This document shows positions 51,539 to 60,502 of a stretch of DNA of 64,000 nucleotides, in pieces. Source of the DNA: CAIQQQ01 sp037445025. GTDB taxonomy: Bacteria; Pseudomonadota; Alphaproteobacteria; Acetobacterales; Acetobacteraceae. The translations under genes and the position numbers were made by a program. The stretch is from positions 7,671 through 71,670 of the forward strand of contig JBBILI010000030.1 in the NCBI GenBank assembly GCA_037445025.1. Direction: 5' to 3'. Every line of letters begins with the position of its first letter. The first letter of the stretch is position 1. The notes under the pieces were generated by a model. It was given only the letters and a program-made list of their open reading frames with translations, was not told where the DNA came from and did not search any database.

Positions 51539-52663
51539 ATGCTGCAATCCCCGCCCGCCCGCCCCGGCATGTCCGAAGCTGAAATCGACACCCCGGCCCT
51601 GATCATCGACCTCGACGCCTTCGAGCACAATCTCGACACGATGGCCCAGGCGCTGGCGGGCACCGGCACGGTGCTGCGCGCCCACGCCAAGACGCACAAA
51701 TCCCCGGTGGTCGCCCATCGCCAGATCGCCCGCGGTGCGGTCGGCCAGTGCGTCCAGAAGGTCGCCGAGGCGGAGATTCTCGCCTGGGGCGGCGTTGGCG
51801 ACATTCTGGTCAGCAACGAGGTGGTCGGAGAAGGCAAACTGGCCCGGCTTGCGGCGCTGGCCCGTATCACGCGCATTGCCGTATGCGCCGACGATGCGTC
51901 GCAGGTCGATGCGCTGGCCGCCGCGGCGGCCCAGGCCGGCGTGGTGCTCCGCGTGCTGGTGGAGATCGATGTCGGCGCCGGCCGCTGCGGCGTATCCCCG
52001 GGAGCCGAAGCGGTGGTCCTGGCACAACGAATTGCCGCCAGCCCGCATCTCGAATTCGGCGGTCTGCAGGCCTATCACGGCAGCGCCCAGCATCTGCGTC
52101 GGCACGAGCAGCGTCATTTCGCGATCCAGGCCGCGGTGGACGACACGCGCCGCACGGTGGAGCAACTCCGTCAGCAAGGATTGGAATGCGCCATCGTCGG
52201 TGGCGGCGGAACCGGTACATTCCTGCATGAGGCCATGTCCGGTGTGTTCACCGAGATCCAGGCTGGCAGCTACTGCTTCATGGACGCCGATTACGCCGCC
52301 AATCTGGCCGAGGACGGCCGTCCGGTGCGAACCTTCCGCCACGCGCTGTTCGTTCTGGCCACGGTCATGAGCACGGCGCGCCCGGGCGTGGCCGTTGTCG
52401 ATGCCGGTCACAAGGCGGTGGCTGTCGACAGCGGCCTGCCGTTGGTCTGGCAGCGGCCGGGCGTCGCCTATGTCGGTGCCAGCGACGAACACGGCAAGCT
52501 GACGGTGGACCCTGCCGCGGCAGCCCCGAAGCTTGGTGAGAAGCTTCGCCTGGTGCCAGGCCATTGCGACCCGACGGTTGACAGGTTCGACTGGTATGTC
52601 GGCGTACGGGCCGGGCGGGTGGAGTGCCTTTGGCCGATCGCAGCCCGCGGCGGATTGTCCTGA
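51539..52663 (+). CDS. PLP-dependent D-threonine aldolase / D-serine dehydratase-like (fold III) enzyme
   Basis: A 374-residue alanine-racemase-fold enzyme. IDTPALIIDLDAFEHNL opens the barrel, the PLP lysine is Lys51 in RAHAKTHKSP, GGGGTGTF binds the phosphate, and the metal-binding PGHCDPTVDRFDWY near the C-terminus is the His-Cys metal site of the DSD1/D-threonine aldolase group. ATG 51539 follows GGAG at good spacing. Substrate may be D-threonine, D-threo-hydroxyaspartate or a related beta-hydroxy D-amino acid. Confidence 0.92.
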   Translation: MLQSPPARPGMSEAEIDTPALIIDLDAFEHNLDTMAQALAGTGTVLRAHAKTHKSPVVAHRQIARGAVGQCVQKVAEAEILAWGGVGDILVSNEVVGEGKLARLAALARITRIAVCADDASQVDALAAAAAQAGVVLRVLVEIDVGAGRCGVSPGAEAVVLAQRIAASPHLEFGGLQAYHGSAQHLRRHEQRHFAIQAAVDDTRRTVEQLRQQGLECAIVGGGGTGTFLHEAMSGVFTEIQAGSYCFMDADYAANLAEDGRPVRTFRHALFVLATVMSTARPGVAVVDAGHKAVAVDSGLPLVWQRPGVAYVGASDEHGKLTVDPAAAAPKLGEKLRLVPGHCDPTVDRFDWYVGVRAGRVECLWPIAARGGLS

Positions 52664-52666
52664 CGG

Positions 52667-53560
52667 TCACGCCGAGGCAGCAAAAGCACCCGTGCGACCA
52701 GTGGCAGGTGACGTGGCCGCCGACTTCGAACGTTCGTAGACACCACGCTCGCCAGGCACCGATGTGAACGCATCGGTGATCCCCAGCACCGTCTCGGCAC
52801 CGCCGAGGTAGAGCAGTCCGTCCGCCGGCATCTGCCGGGCAATGGCCTCCAGGACCTTGGCCTTGGTCGGCTGGTCAAAATAAATCAGCACATTGCGACA
52901 GAACACAATATCGAATTGACCCAAAGGTCGTAGGTCACCCAACAGGTTTAGCACCTTGAATTGTGCCATGGCCCGAATGGCCGCAGAAATACGCCAGTTG
53001 TTGTTATCTTCTTTTGTGAAATATTTCACGAGATACTGCATCGGTAGGCCGCGCTGAACCTCGAATTGAGAGTAAAGCCCATCGCGCGCGCGGCCAAGCT
53101 GCTCGCGGGCGATATCGGTGCCGATGATCTCGATCGACCTGGAGCCCACGCTGGCCCGCATCTCCGACCACATCATCGCCAGCGAATAGGCCTCCTGCCC
53201 AGAACTCGCAGCCGCCGACCAGATCCGCAGCCCGGCCGAACCAGACCTGGCCGCAAGCAGGCGCGGGATGCCACTGGTGCGGAGATGGGTGAATGGCTTG
53301 TTGTCGCGAAAGAACAGGCTCTCGTTGGTCGTCATCGCCTCGATGACATCGAGCTCCAGCGTCCCGGGCGCAAAGTCAATTCTGGCAAGCTGCGGATTGA
53401 ACCGCAGCTTGGCTGCCGCCTCGTCGAGACTGGCAATGCCATGCTTGCGCAGCACCGGACCGAGCCGCGTTTCGAGCAGGTATTGTTTGTCCGGCCCGAT
53501 CACAAGGCCCGAGCCGAGGCGAAGGAGGGAGGCCAGGGTCTCGAAGCTGGTCGGTTTCAT
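52667..53560 (-). CDS. cheR: Chemotaxis protein methyltransferase CheR
   Basis: A 297-residue SAM-dependent methylase of receptor glutamates. The CheR N-terminal helical domain is followed by TTNESLFFRDNKPF, the SAM site RIWSAAASSGQEAYSLAMMW, and FDIVFCRNVLIYFD. The ATG at 53558-53560 overlaps the cheB stop as ATGA. Last gene of the cheA-W-Y-B-R operon. Confidence 0.96.
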   Translation of the reverse strand: MKPTSFETLASLLRLGSGLVIGPDKQYLLETRLGPVLRKHGIASLDEAAAKLRFNPQLARIDFAPGTLELDVIEAMTTNESLFFRDNKPFTHLRTSGIPRLLAARSGSAGLRIWSAAASSGQEAYSLAMMWSEMRASVGSRSIEIIGTDIAREQLGRARDGLYSQFEVQRGLPMQYLVKYFTKEDNNNWRISAAIRAMAQFKVLNLLGDLRPLGQFDIVFCRNVLIYFDQPTKAKVLEAIARQMPADGLLYLGGAETVLGITDAFTSVPGERGVYERSKSAATSPATGRTGAFAASA

Positions 53561-54666
53561 GGGAGCCTCGATTCCAGAAGTTCGAGTGTCTTGGCAGCGA
53601 TGGAGGGCAGGGGCAGCACGGCATGGCACAGACCTGCCTGGGCGATGGCGCCGGGCATGCCCCAGACCACACTCGTGCGCTCATCTTGTGCCAGCGCCGT
53701 GCCGCCGGCATCGATCACCTTGCGGGTGCCATCGAGACCGTCATGGCCCATGCCGGTGAGCATCACCACCAGCACCCGCCCGCCACAGGCCGCGGCCGCG
53801 CTGCGCAGCATCGGATCGACCGAGGGCCGGCAGAAGTTCTCAGGAGGATCTTCCGACAGGCGCGCGCGCAGCTTTCCGGCGTGGCTCTCCACCAACAGAT
53901 GCTGATCGCCCGGTGCGAGGTAGATATGACCCGCCAGCAAAGGCTCGCCATGGCTGGCCTCGGTGCACGGAAGTCCGCCCAACTTGCCCAGATGATCGGC
54001 CAGGATCGGCGTGAAGCTCTTGGGCATATGCTGTGTCAGCACCACCGGCACCTTAACATTTCGCCCAAGACCCTGGACCAACGTGAACAACGCTTGGGGG
54101 CCACCCGTGGAACTGCCGACGGCAAGCAAGGCCGGACGTTGCCCCGACGCCGGCCTGAGCCGGAGTGCAGCACGAGGCGGGGCGGCCTGGGCGACGGATT
54201 GTCCGTCACGGCGCAGGCGAGCGAGGCCAGTCACCTTGGCAAGCAGTTCCCGACGAAAGCAGTCCTCCTGGATCGCGTGGCTGGAAGGCTTCGGCAGATA
54301 GTCGGCAGCACCCAGTCGTAGGGCACGCAGTGCCACATCGGCCCCACGCGTGGTCAGGGTGCTGGCCATGATCACCCGAACCGACGGATCGGCCGCCAGC
54401 AGTTGCGGCAGGGCGGTCAAGCCGTCCATGACCGGCATTTCGATGTCCAGGACAACCACGTCGATCGATTGGCGGCGCACTTCGGCCAGGGCGGCCGCCC
54501 CATCGGCAACGCGTGCCACCACCTTGATGCGCGGGTCGCTCTCCAGCATGCGGGTGATGGCAGACCGGATCACGACACTGTCGTCGCAGACCATAACACG
54601 CGCAAGCGCGGGCGCCGTGGTATCGGAGACGTGACAGGAGGACGGCCGGGGCGGTACTAGGTTCAA
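53557..54666 (-). CDS. cheB: Protein-glutamate methylesterase/deamidase CheB
   Basis: A 369-residue two-domain enzyme. The receiver domain has the DDS acidic pair and phospho-acceptor Asp74 in VVLDIEMPVMDG; the esterase domain has the catalytic Ser in VGSSTGGPQALF, His in LTQHMPKSF and Asp in MLTGMGHDG. The start appears to be a TTG at 54664-54666, overlapping the cheY stop; the only internal ATG before the receiver (Met25) would cut the first strand. With CheR it sets receptor methylation. Confidence 0.94.
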   Translation of the reverse strand: MNLVPPRPSSCHVSDTTAPALARVMVCDDSVVIRSAITRMLESDPRIKVVARVADGAAALAEVRRQSIDVVVLDIEMPVMDGLTALPQLLAADPSVRVIMASTLTTRGADVALRALRLGAADYLPKPSSHAIQEDCFRRELLAKVTGLARLRRDGQSVAQAAPPRAALRLRPASGQRPALLAVGSSTGGPQALFTLVQGLGRNVKVPVVLTQHMPKSFTPILADHLGKLGGLPCTEASHGEPLLAGHIYLAPGDQHLLVESHAGKLRARLSEDPPENFCRPSVDPMLRSAAAACGGRVLVVMLTGMGHDGLDGTRKVIDAGGTALAQDERTSVVWGMPGAIAQAGLCHAVLPLPSIAAKTLELLESRLP

Positions 54667-55040
54667 AGAAGGCCGACCTGGGTGAATTTTCCGACCAGGA
54701 TCTCTTCATCGAACGGCTTCATGATGAATTCCTGAGCTCCATGCTCGATCGCCTGCTCGATGAACGCGATGTCGTTCTCCGTCGTGCAGAACATGACCGG
54801 CGGCTGATGCGGTCCAAATTCCCTGCGCAGCTCCTTGAGGAACTCGATGCCGCTCATTACCGGCATGTTCCAGTCCAGCAGCACCGCCCCTGGCATCTGC
54901 CGCCGGCAGGCCTCCAGGGCCATCTGCCCGTCCTCCGCTTCCTGGATGGCAAAGCCGTGCCCTTCCAGGATCCTGCGTGCGACCTTGCGCACAACTCTGC
55001 TGTCATCGACGACCAGACATGTCCGGCTTGGATCGGGCAT
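54663..55040 (-). CDS. cheY: Single-domain response regulator CheY
   Basis: A 125-residue receiver. Acidic pair VVDDSRVVRK, phospho-acceptor Asp56 in LLDWNMPVMSG, the switch Thr in FCTTENDIAF and the Lys in FIMKPFDEE are all present. I chose ATG 55038-55040, which has AAGGGGG at good spacing; an ATG five codons upstream overlaps cheW. Phospho-CheY should bind the flagellar switch. Confidence 0.94.
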   Translation of the reverse strand: MPDPSRTCLVVDDSRVVRKVARRILEGHGFAIQEAEDGQMALEACRRQMPGAVLLDWNMPVMSGIEFLKELRREFGPHQPPVMFCTTENDIAFIEQAIEHGAQEFIMKPFDEEILVGKFTQVGLL

Positions 55041-55051
55041 GGGAGCCCCCT

Positions 55052-55558
55052 TCATGCGGCTTGAGGAGACAGGGCCAGCAGTGGTGCCACGTCGAGCACC
55101 ACAAGCAGCCGGCCCTGCAGGCGATAGATGCCAAGGCTGTAGCGCGACCATTCCTGCGGCAGTGTTGGCGGGTTGCGTTCGAACTGGGCGGCTTTCAGAC
55201 TCATAACCTCGGCGACCTGGTCGACCAGCAGGGCATAGAGTTCGCCTCCCTGCTCGGCGACCACCGACATCTGCTTGGATCCCGGCGGAGGCGGCGGCAA
55301 ATGCAGTCTGCGGCGTAGGTCAATCGCTGTCACGATCCGTCCACGCAGGTTGAGGCTGCCGGCCACCTCGGGTGGTGCGAGAGGAATGCGGGTGATTGCC
55401 TGCGGCCCCAGCACATCACGTACTGACAGGACCGGGATTCCGCAGAGCTGGTCTCCCACGGTCAAAGTAACGAAAACCTGCTCAGCCTCTGTCCCGCCGG
55501 CCTCCGATGTGGAACTGCCTGCAGCGCGCGCGCCATAAGTGTCTGTGGTCATGCCCAT
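55052..55558 (-). CDS. cheW: Chemotaxis coupling protein CheW
   Basis: A 168-residue scaffold that joins receptors to CheA. After a short Gly/Ser-rich N-terminus it has FVTLTVGDQLCGIPVLSVRD, IPLAPPEVAGSLNLRGRIVT and ALLVDQVAEVMSL, the CheW fold. It lies 39 bases after cheA and before cheY. Confidence 0.94.
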   Translation of the reverse strand: MGMTTDTYGARAAGSSTSEAGGTEAEQVFVTLTVGDQLCGIPVLSVRDVLGPQAITRIPLAPPEVAGSLNLRGRIVTAIDLRRRLHLPPPPPGSKQMSVVAEQGGELYALLVDQVAEVMSLKAAQFERNPPTLPQEWSRYSLGIYRLQGRLLVVLDVAPLLALSPQAA

Positions 55559-55597
55559 GTCGGACCTGTCGTGAAATTGGGTGGGATCGGCGCCGCG

Positions 55598-58312
55598 TCA
55601 GGCCACCATACGCATCGGGTCGCCCGCACCCGGCGGATGCGCCAGGCATTGGTGGAGGCTGCGCAGCAAGGCCTCTCGCGCAGACTTGCCGACATAGTCG
55701 GTGAAGCCGGCATCGCGTCCGTCTTCAACGTCCTGTTCGGACATCCGACCGGCGAGGGCAACGACCGGAAGGGCCGCCCAGATGCCGGACGCACGGACCG
55801 CGCGGACGAAGGCCAGGCCGTCCATGTCGGGCATTTCAATGTCCGAGACGATCACGTCGAACATCCGTCCGCTGTCACGCAGCAGCAAGGCCTTTGCGGC
55901 GGTGTCGACGGCCGTCACGTCATAACCGCCTGCCTGCAGGACCGGGACAATCATCTGCCGGAAGAAGTCACTGTCCTCGATCAGCAGAAGTTTTGGCCGA
56001 CTATGGCGGTCACGCTCGCCGGCGCGGCTGAACCAGTCCTGGTTGGCGCGCGTAAGCCAGTAAGAGGTGTCGATCACGTCGGTCGCCTTGCCGGCGATCA
56101 CCGCCGTGCCCAGGATTCCATCCCGTGCACCAGACAATTCGATGCGCAGATGCTCATCAACGACATCGACGATCTGGTCAACCGCGAGACCCATGCAGTT
56201 TTCCTGGCCGGACTGGGTGTCGCTGTCCGTGAAGACCAGAATCGGCTGCTCTGGCTGGCTTGCGTCCATCTCGCCGGACATAGGCACCAGCCGCATCAGC
56301 CGCCCGCGATATTGCGTGACCGGCACGCCGGCAGCGAGCTCGATCCTGTCGCGTGGAATGTTCTCCAGTCGGGCCACCAAGCCGAGCGGAACCGCCTTGT
56401 GGCTGGCATCTCCGGCGCGGAACAGCAGCATCGCGGTGGTCTGGTCGTTGGCGTCTCTGCCGATGGCGTTGGCGTTGGACCTGGGATCCAGCAGTCGGCC
56501 ATCGCCGGATCCGGCAATGCCCGTCGCCCGCGCGATGCCGCTGGGATCGAGAATCATGATCACCGAACCGTCACCCAGAATCGTGTTGCCGCTGAACATG
56601 CTGATATGGCGCAGGACCGGTGCCACCGGCTTGACGACGATTTCCTCGGTGTCGAACACCCGGTCGACCACAAGCCCCAGCAGGCTGGCGCCCACCTGGG
56701 CCACGATGATGGTATGGCTGCCGTCATGGCGTGCGGCATCGGCCCCATGGTCGAGCGCGGCGTTCCTGTCATGAAGCTGCAGCAGGTCATCGAGCTTCAC
56801 CAAGGGCAGCAGCCGTTCACGCAGGCGCAGCACCGGCGTACCGTTGATCTGCTCGATGGTGCTCGTCGAGATATCGCCTGGATGTGGATCGGAACCAGCC
56901 TGGCGATAGCTGCTGCCTTCCTGGGCGCGCACCAGTTCCACCACGCTGATCTGCGGGATTGCAAAGCGCTCGCCGCCGGCCTCCACGATCAACGCCGCCA
57001 CGATCGCCAGAGTCAGCGGAATCTTGATCGTGAACACCGTGCCCTGGCCGGCCACGCTCTTGAGGTCGATCGTGCCGCCGATCCGCTCGATATTCGTCTT
57101 GACCACATCCATGCCGACGCCGCGACCGGACACGGCGGTGATGGCGGCCGCGGTCGAGAAACCGGCGCGGAAGATGAAGCGCTGGATCGCCTCCGGGCTC
57201 ATGGATGCGAGCTCGGCCTCGGTGCTCAGACCCTGCGCCAGCACCTTGGCGCGGATCCGATCGATCGGCAGCCCGCGTCCGTCATCGGAGATCTCGATGA
57301 CGATATGCCCCCCCTCATGGAAGGCGTTGAGCGTGATGCGCCCGGTCTCTGATTTGCCGGCGGCACGACGTTCGGCCTGTGTCTCAAGTCCATGGTCGCC
57401 GCTGTTGCGCACCATGTGAGTCAGCGGGTCCTTGATCAGCTCAAGCACCTGCCGGTCCAGCTCGGTGTCCGCGCCCAGCATCACGAGGTCGATCTTCTTG
57501 TCGAGCTCGCGGGCCAGATCGCGCACGATGCGGGGCAGCTTGTTCCAGGCATAGCCGATCGGCTGCATGCGGGTCTTCATGATCCCTTCCTGCAGGTCCG
57601 ACGTGATATGCGACAGACGCTGCAGCGGGCCGGTGAACCCGGCGTTCTCCTGGCTTCGGGCCAGCTGCAGCAGCTGGTTGCGGGTGAGCACGAGCTCGCT
57701 CACCAGGGTCATCAGATTCTCCAGAACGTCCACGCCGACGCGGATGGTCTGGGAGGCCAGATTGGCATCACCGGAAGGGGCCTGCTCGGCAGCCGGGACC
57801 TCGGCCTGTGGCGGTGGCGGTGCGTGTGGCGCCGCAGCTGGCTGCGGTGCCGGTGTTGGTGGAGGGGGCGCAGCCTCGACGGCCACAGGCGTCGCCGCGG
57901 GGGGCGATTTGGCCTTGGCGGGCGGATGCGCCGCACCGCCGCCGAGGAAGGCATCGAGAGCCGCGATCAGCTGCGAATCATCACCTGCCGGTTCGCTGCC
58001 TGTGGCGGCCAGCGCGGCAACAATGGTCTTGATCCGGTCAAGCGCCGAGAGAACGATGCTCACCACATCCGGCGTCACCGAAAGGGCGCCATCCCGCACT
58101 TTGCCCAGCACATTCTCGCCAGCATGCGCCACCCGCTCCAGACGCGGAAGCCCGAGGAACCCGCACGTGCCTTTGATCGTATGCACCAGGCGGAAAATCA
58201 GCGACAGGGTCGCTGCATCCTCCGGCTCTTGCTCGAGCTTGACCAAGGCCAGATCAAGCTCCGCCAGACTCTCGGTGGTCTCGGTCAGAAAGTCGGCCAA
58301 CAGATCATCCAT
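55598..58312 (-). CDS. cheA: Hybrid chemotaxis histidine kinase CheA with C-terminal receiver domain
   Basis: A 904-residue kinase. HPt domain first, with phospho-acceptor His44 in RLVHTIKGTCGFLG; then a Pro/Ala-rich linker, dimerisation helices, HATPase_c with NSGDHGLE and DDGRGLPIDR, and two CheW-like regions (around LRLRERLLPLVKLDDLLQL and MLLFRAGDASHKAVPLGLVA). A receiver domain ends the protein (LLLIEDSDFFRQM, IVSDIEMPDMDG), unlike E. coli CheA. The P2 region is replaced by low-complexity linker. The ATG at 58310-58312 has GGAG seven bases upstream. Confidence 0.95.
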   Translation of the reverse strand: MDDLLADFLTETTESLAELDLALVKLEQEPEDAATLSLIFRLVHTIKGTCGFLGLPRLERVAHAGENVLGKVRDGALSVTPDVVSIVLSALDRIKTIVAALAATGSEPAGDDSQLIAALDAFLGGGAAHPPAKAKSPPAATPVAVEAAPPPPTPAPQPAAAPHAPPPPQAEVPAAEQAPSGDANLASQTIRVGVDVLENLMTLVSELVLTRNQLLQLARSQENAGFTGPLQRLSHITSDLQEGIMKTRMQPIGYAWNKLPRIVRDLARELDKKIDLVMLGADTELDRQVLELIKDPLTHMVRNSGDHGLETQAERRAAGKSETGRITLNAFHEGGHIVIEISDDGRGLPIDRIRAKVLAQGLSTEAELASMSPEAIQRFIFRAGFSTAAAITAVSGRGVGMDVVKTNIERIGGTIDLKSVAGQGTVFTIKIPLTLAIVAALIVEAGGERFAIPQISVVELVRAQEGSSYRQAGSDPHPGDISTSTIEQINGTPVLRLRERLLPLVKLDDLLQLHDRNAALDHGADAARHDGSHTIIVAQVGASLLGLVVDRVFDTEEIVVKPVAPVLRHISMFSGNTILGDGSVIMILDPSGIARATGIAGSGDGRLLDPRSNANAIGRDANDQTTAMLLFRAGDASHKAVPLGLVARLENIPRDRIELAAGVPVTQYRGRLMRLVPMSGEMDASQPEQPILVFTDSDTQSGQENCMGLAVDQIVDVVDEHLRIELSGARDGILGTAVIAGKATDVIDTSYWLTRANQDWFSRAGERDRHSRPKLLLIEDSDFFRQMIVPVLQAGGYDVTAVDTAAKALLLRDSGRMFDVIVSDIEMPDMDGLAFVRAVRASGIWAALPVVALAGRMSEQDVEDGRDAGFTDYVGKSAREALLRSLHQCLAHPPGAGDPMRMVA

Positions 58313-58462
58313 CGCGTGCTCCAACCCCAGGCGTTGCAGGCGGGGTGCCATTCGGAATCGATGGCGCGAGTGTGGTCTGCAGAGAAAAACAAACCGTTAA
58401 GAAGAACCCGACACGAAGGAGAGAACGCGAACCGGGCTACACGATCTCAGCCGGATCCAGAC

Positions 58463-59185
58463 TCACGGATCCAGGCTCACCAGCAAAGGCGGGGCCTGCT
58501 CGGTCTGCGCCGACAGCAGCATGTCCACCCGCAGGCCGGCCCGCTCGGCCATCAGCGCCACCAGCAGCGATTGTTGCAGCCGCTCCGCCCGTGCCGCCGC
58601 CGGCGCCGCTTCCCGCGGATCGGCCAGCAGCATCGCCAGATCCGAAGGCCACGCCGCGCGCGGTCCGTCGATGGACACCACCACCTCACCCGTCTCGCCG
58701 CCGGACAGCGATGCCACGCCCGCCCCATGCAACGATTCCACCGCCAGCAGCAGCAGATTCAGCAAAAGCTGCGCCGCCTGCGGCGTGAAGCTGCGGGATT
58801 GTGGAATGTTGTCCAGCAGGATGGTCACGCGCCGACCCACCGGCAGGCCGGCGGCGAGATCGCGCAGTTCCGACATGCCGATGCTGCGCTCGGCCACCGC
58901 GTCGCTGCCGCCCCAGGCCGCGCGCAAAAGGCGCAGTCTGCCGCCGAGCTGGCGGGCGCCATCCTGCGCCAGCTCCAGCGCCTCGGCCGCCATGGCGGGG
59001 TCACCCGCCGCCATCTCCATCGCATTGCTCACCGTGCCGAGCATGCCTGCCAGATCGTGGCACAGCCGGGTGGCCATCTTCTCGGCGAGATTCAACGCCT
59101 CGCGTGCGCCAGTCTCCGATGAGACCGGTGCCGACCGCATGGCTGACTGTGTCACACTCTGTTCCTCTCGCATGTCGTGTTTCAC
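58463..59185 (-). CDS. chpT: ChpT-like histidine phosphotransferase
   Basis: A 240-residue protein of the ChpT family, which relays phosphate from hybrid kinase CckA to CtrA and CpdR in alphaproteobacterial cell-cycle and motility control. The phospho-acceptor is His43 in RLCHDLAGMLGTVSNAMEM; the C-terminal part is a degenerate HATPase-like fold with FTPQAAQLLLNLLLLAVESL. It lies upstream of, and on the same strand as, cheA, and divergent from the DUF3553 gene. Confidence 0.88.
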   Translation of the reverse strand: MKHDMREEQSVTQSAMRSAPVSSETGAREALNLAEKMATRLCHDLAGMLGTVSNAMEMAAGDPAMAAEALELAQDGARQLGGRLRLLRAAWGGSDAVAERSIGMSELRDLAAGLPVGRRVTILLDNIPQSRSFTPQAAQLLLNLLLLAVESLHGAGVASLSGGETGEVVVSIDGPRAAWPSDLAMLLADPREAAPAAARAERLQQSLLVALMAERAGLRVDMLLSAQTEQAPPLLVSLDP

Positions 59186-59229
59186 CCCTCAGCATGCCAC
59201 CATACTCTTTGCAGACTCGAAAGATCGAC

Positions 59230-59448
59230 ATGCCGCCGGACGCCCCCAAATCGCATGATCACAGCGACTCCGACCGGTTTTTCAGCGGCGTCGAGCCGGG
59301 GCAGCGCGTGCGCCACCCCGGCCAGCCCGACTGGGGCGAGGGCCAGGTGCAATCTGTGGTCGGCGCACGCGTGACGGTGAATTTCGAAAACGCCGGCAAG
59401 GTGCTCATCAACGCAAGGCTCGTGGCCCTCGAGATCATCGATCCGTAA
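59230..59448 (+). CDS. DUF3553 family small protein
   Basis: A 72-residue protein whose core FFSGVEPGQRVRHPGQPDWG and EGQVQSVVGARVTVNFENAG then GKVLINARL is DUF3553, an SH3-like domain found alone and next to helicases such as UvrD/Rep. Function unknown. An upstream in-frame ATG at 59194 would add 12 residues. Confidence 0.85.
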   Translation: MPPDAPKSHDHSDSDRFFSGVEPGQRVRHPGQPDWGEGQVQSVVGARVTVNFENAGKVLINARLVALEIIDP

Positions 59449-59515
59449 CAGCCGGGCTTGCAGCCGGTTGGGAAAGCGACAACATCTACACCCTTCTCGA
59501 GGATCAGCCGCGTTC

Positions 59516-60502
59516 ATGATCGACCCGTTCGGCCGTGCCATCAGCTATCTGCGTGTCTCTGTCACGGATCGCTGCGATCTGCGGTGCGTCTACTGCATGT
59601 CCGAGGACATGACGTTCCTGCCCAAGCCCGAGGTGCTATCGCTGGAGGAGCTGGAACGCCTGTGCGCCGCCTTCATCCGCCTCGGCACCGACAAGATCCG
59701 CATCACCGGCGGCGAACCGCTGGTGCGGCGCGATGTGATGACGCTGTTCCGCCGGCTCGGCACGAGGCTCGGCGACGGGCTGCGCGAACTCACCTTGACC
59801 ACCAACGGCAGCCAGCTCATCCGCTTCGCCGGCGATCTCCACGCCGCCGGCGTCCGTCGCATCAATGTCAGTCTCGACACCCTGGATGCCGCGACCTTCG
59901 CTGGCATCACGCGGTGGGGCAAGCTCGACAAGACGCTGGACGGCATCTTCGCCGCCAAAGCGGCAGGATTGGCCATCAAGATCAACGCGGTGGCGCTGAA
60001 AGGTGTCAACGAGGATGAATTCGACCGCATGCTGGCCTGGTGCGGCGAGCATGGCTTCGACCTCTGTCTGATCGAGACCATGCCACTCGGCGAAATCGAC
60101 GGGCAGCGGATCGACCAGTACCTGCCGCTGTCACAGGTGCGCGCCCGGCTGCGCAAGCACTGGACCCTGGTCGACACCGACTACCGCACCGGCGGCCCGG
60201 CGCGGTATTTCACGGTGCAGCAGACCGGCGCCCGCGTCGGCTTCATCACGCCGATGACGCATAATTTCTGCGAAAGCTGCAACCGCGTGCGGCTCACCTG
60301 CACCGGCACGCTCTATATGTGCCTCGGCCAGGAGGATGCGGCCGATTTCCGCGGCCTGCTGCGCAGCGGCGCGGATGACGACGCGCTCGATGCCGCCATC
60401 CATCGTGCCATCGCCCGCAAGCCGAAAGGCCATGACTTCGTGATCGACCGCCGGGCCGAGGGGCCCGCGCTGGCCCGTCACATGAGCGTCACGGGCGGGT
60501 AG
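59516..60502 (+). CDS. moaA: GTP 3',8-cyclase MoaA (molybdenum cofactor biosynthesis)
   Basis: A 328-residue radical SAM enzyme for the first step of molybdopterin synthesis. The SAM [4Fe-4S] cluster ligands are Cys20, Cys24 and Cys27 in TDRCDLRCVYCM. The second cluster is at the C-terminus in CESCNRVRLTC. ITGGEPLVRRD and LTTNGSQL are also typical. The usual MoaA C-terminal GG is present (SVTGG). ATG 59516 is used, as it matches family starts. The 3' end overlaps the convergent methyltransferase by 14 bases. Confidence 0.96.
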   Translation: MIDPFGRAISYLRVSVTDRCDLRCVYCMSEDMTFLPKPEVLSLEELERLCAAFIRLGTDKIRITGGEPLVRRDVMTLFRRLGTRLGDGLRELTLTTNGSQLIRFAGDLHAAGVRRINVSLDTLDAATFAGITRWGKLDKTLDGIFAAKAAGLAIKINAVALKGVNEDEFDRMLAWCGEHGFDLCLIETMPLGEIDGQRIDQYLPLSQVRARLRKHWTLVDTDYRTGGPARYFTVQQTGARVGFITPMTHNFCESCNRVRLTCTGTLYMCLGQEDAADFRGLLRSGADDDALDAAIHRAIARKPKGHDFVIDRRAEGPALARHMSVTGG

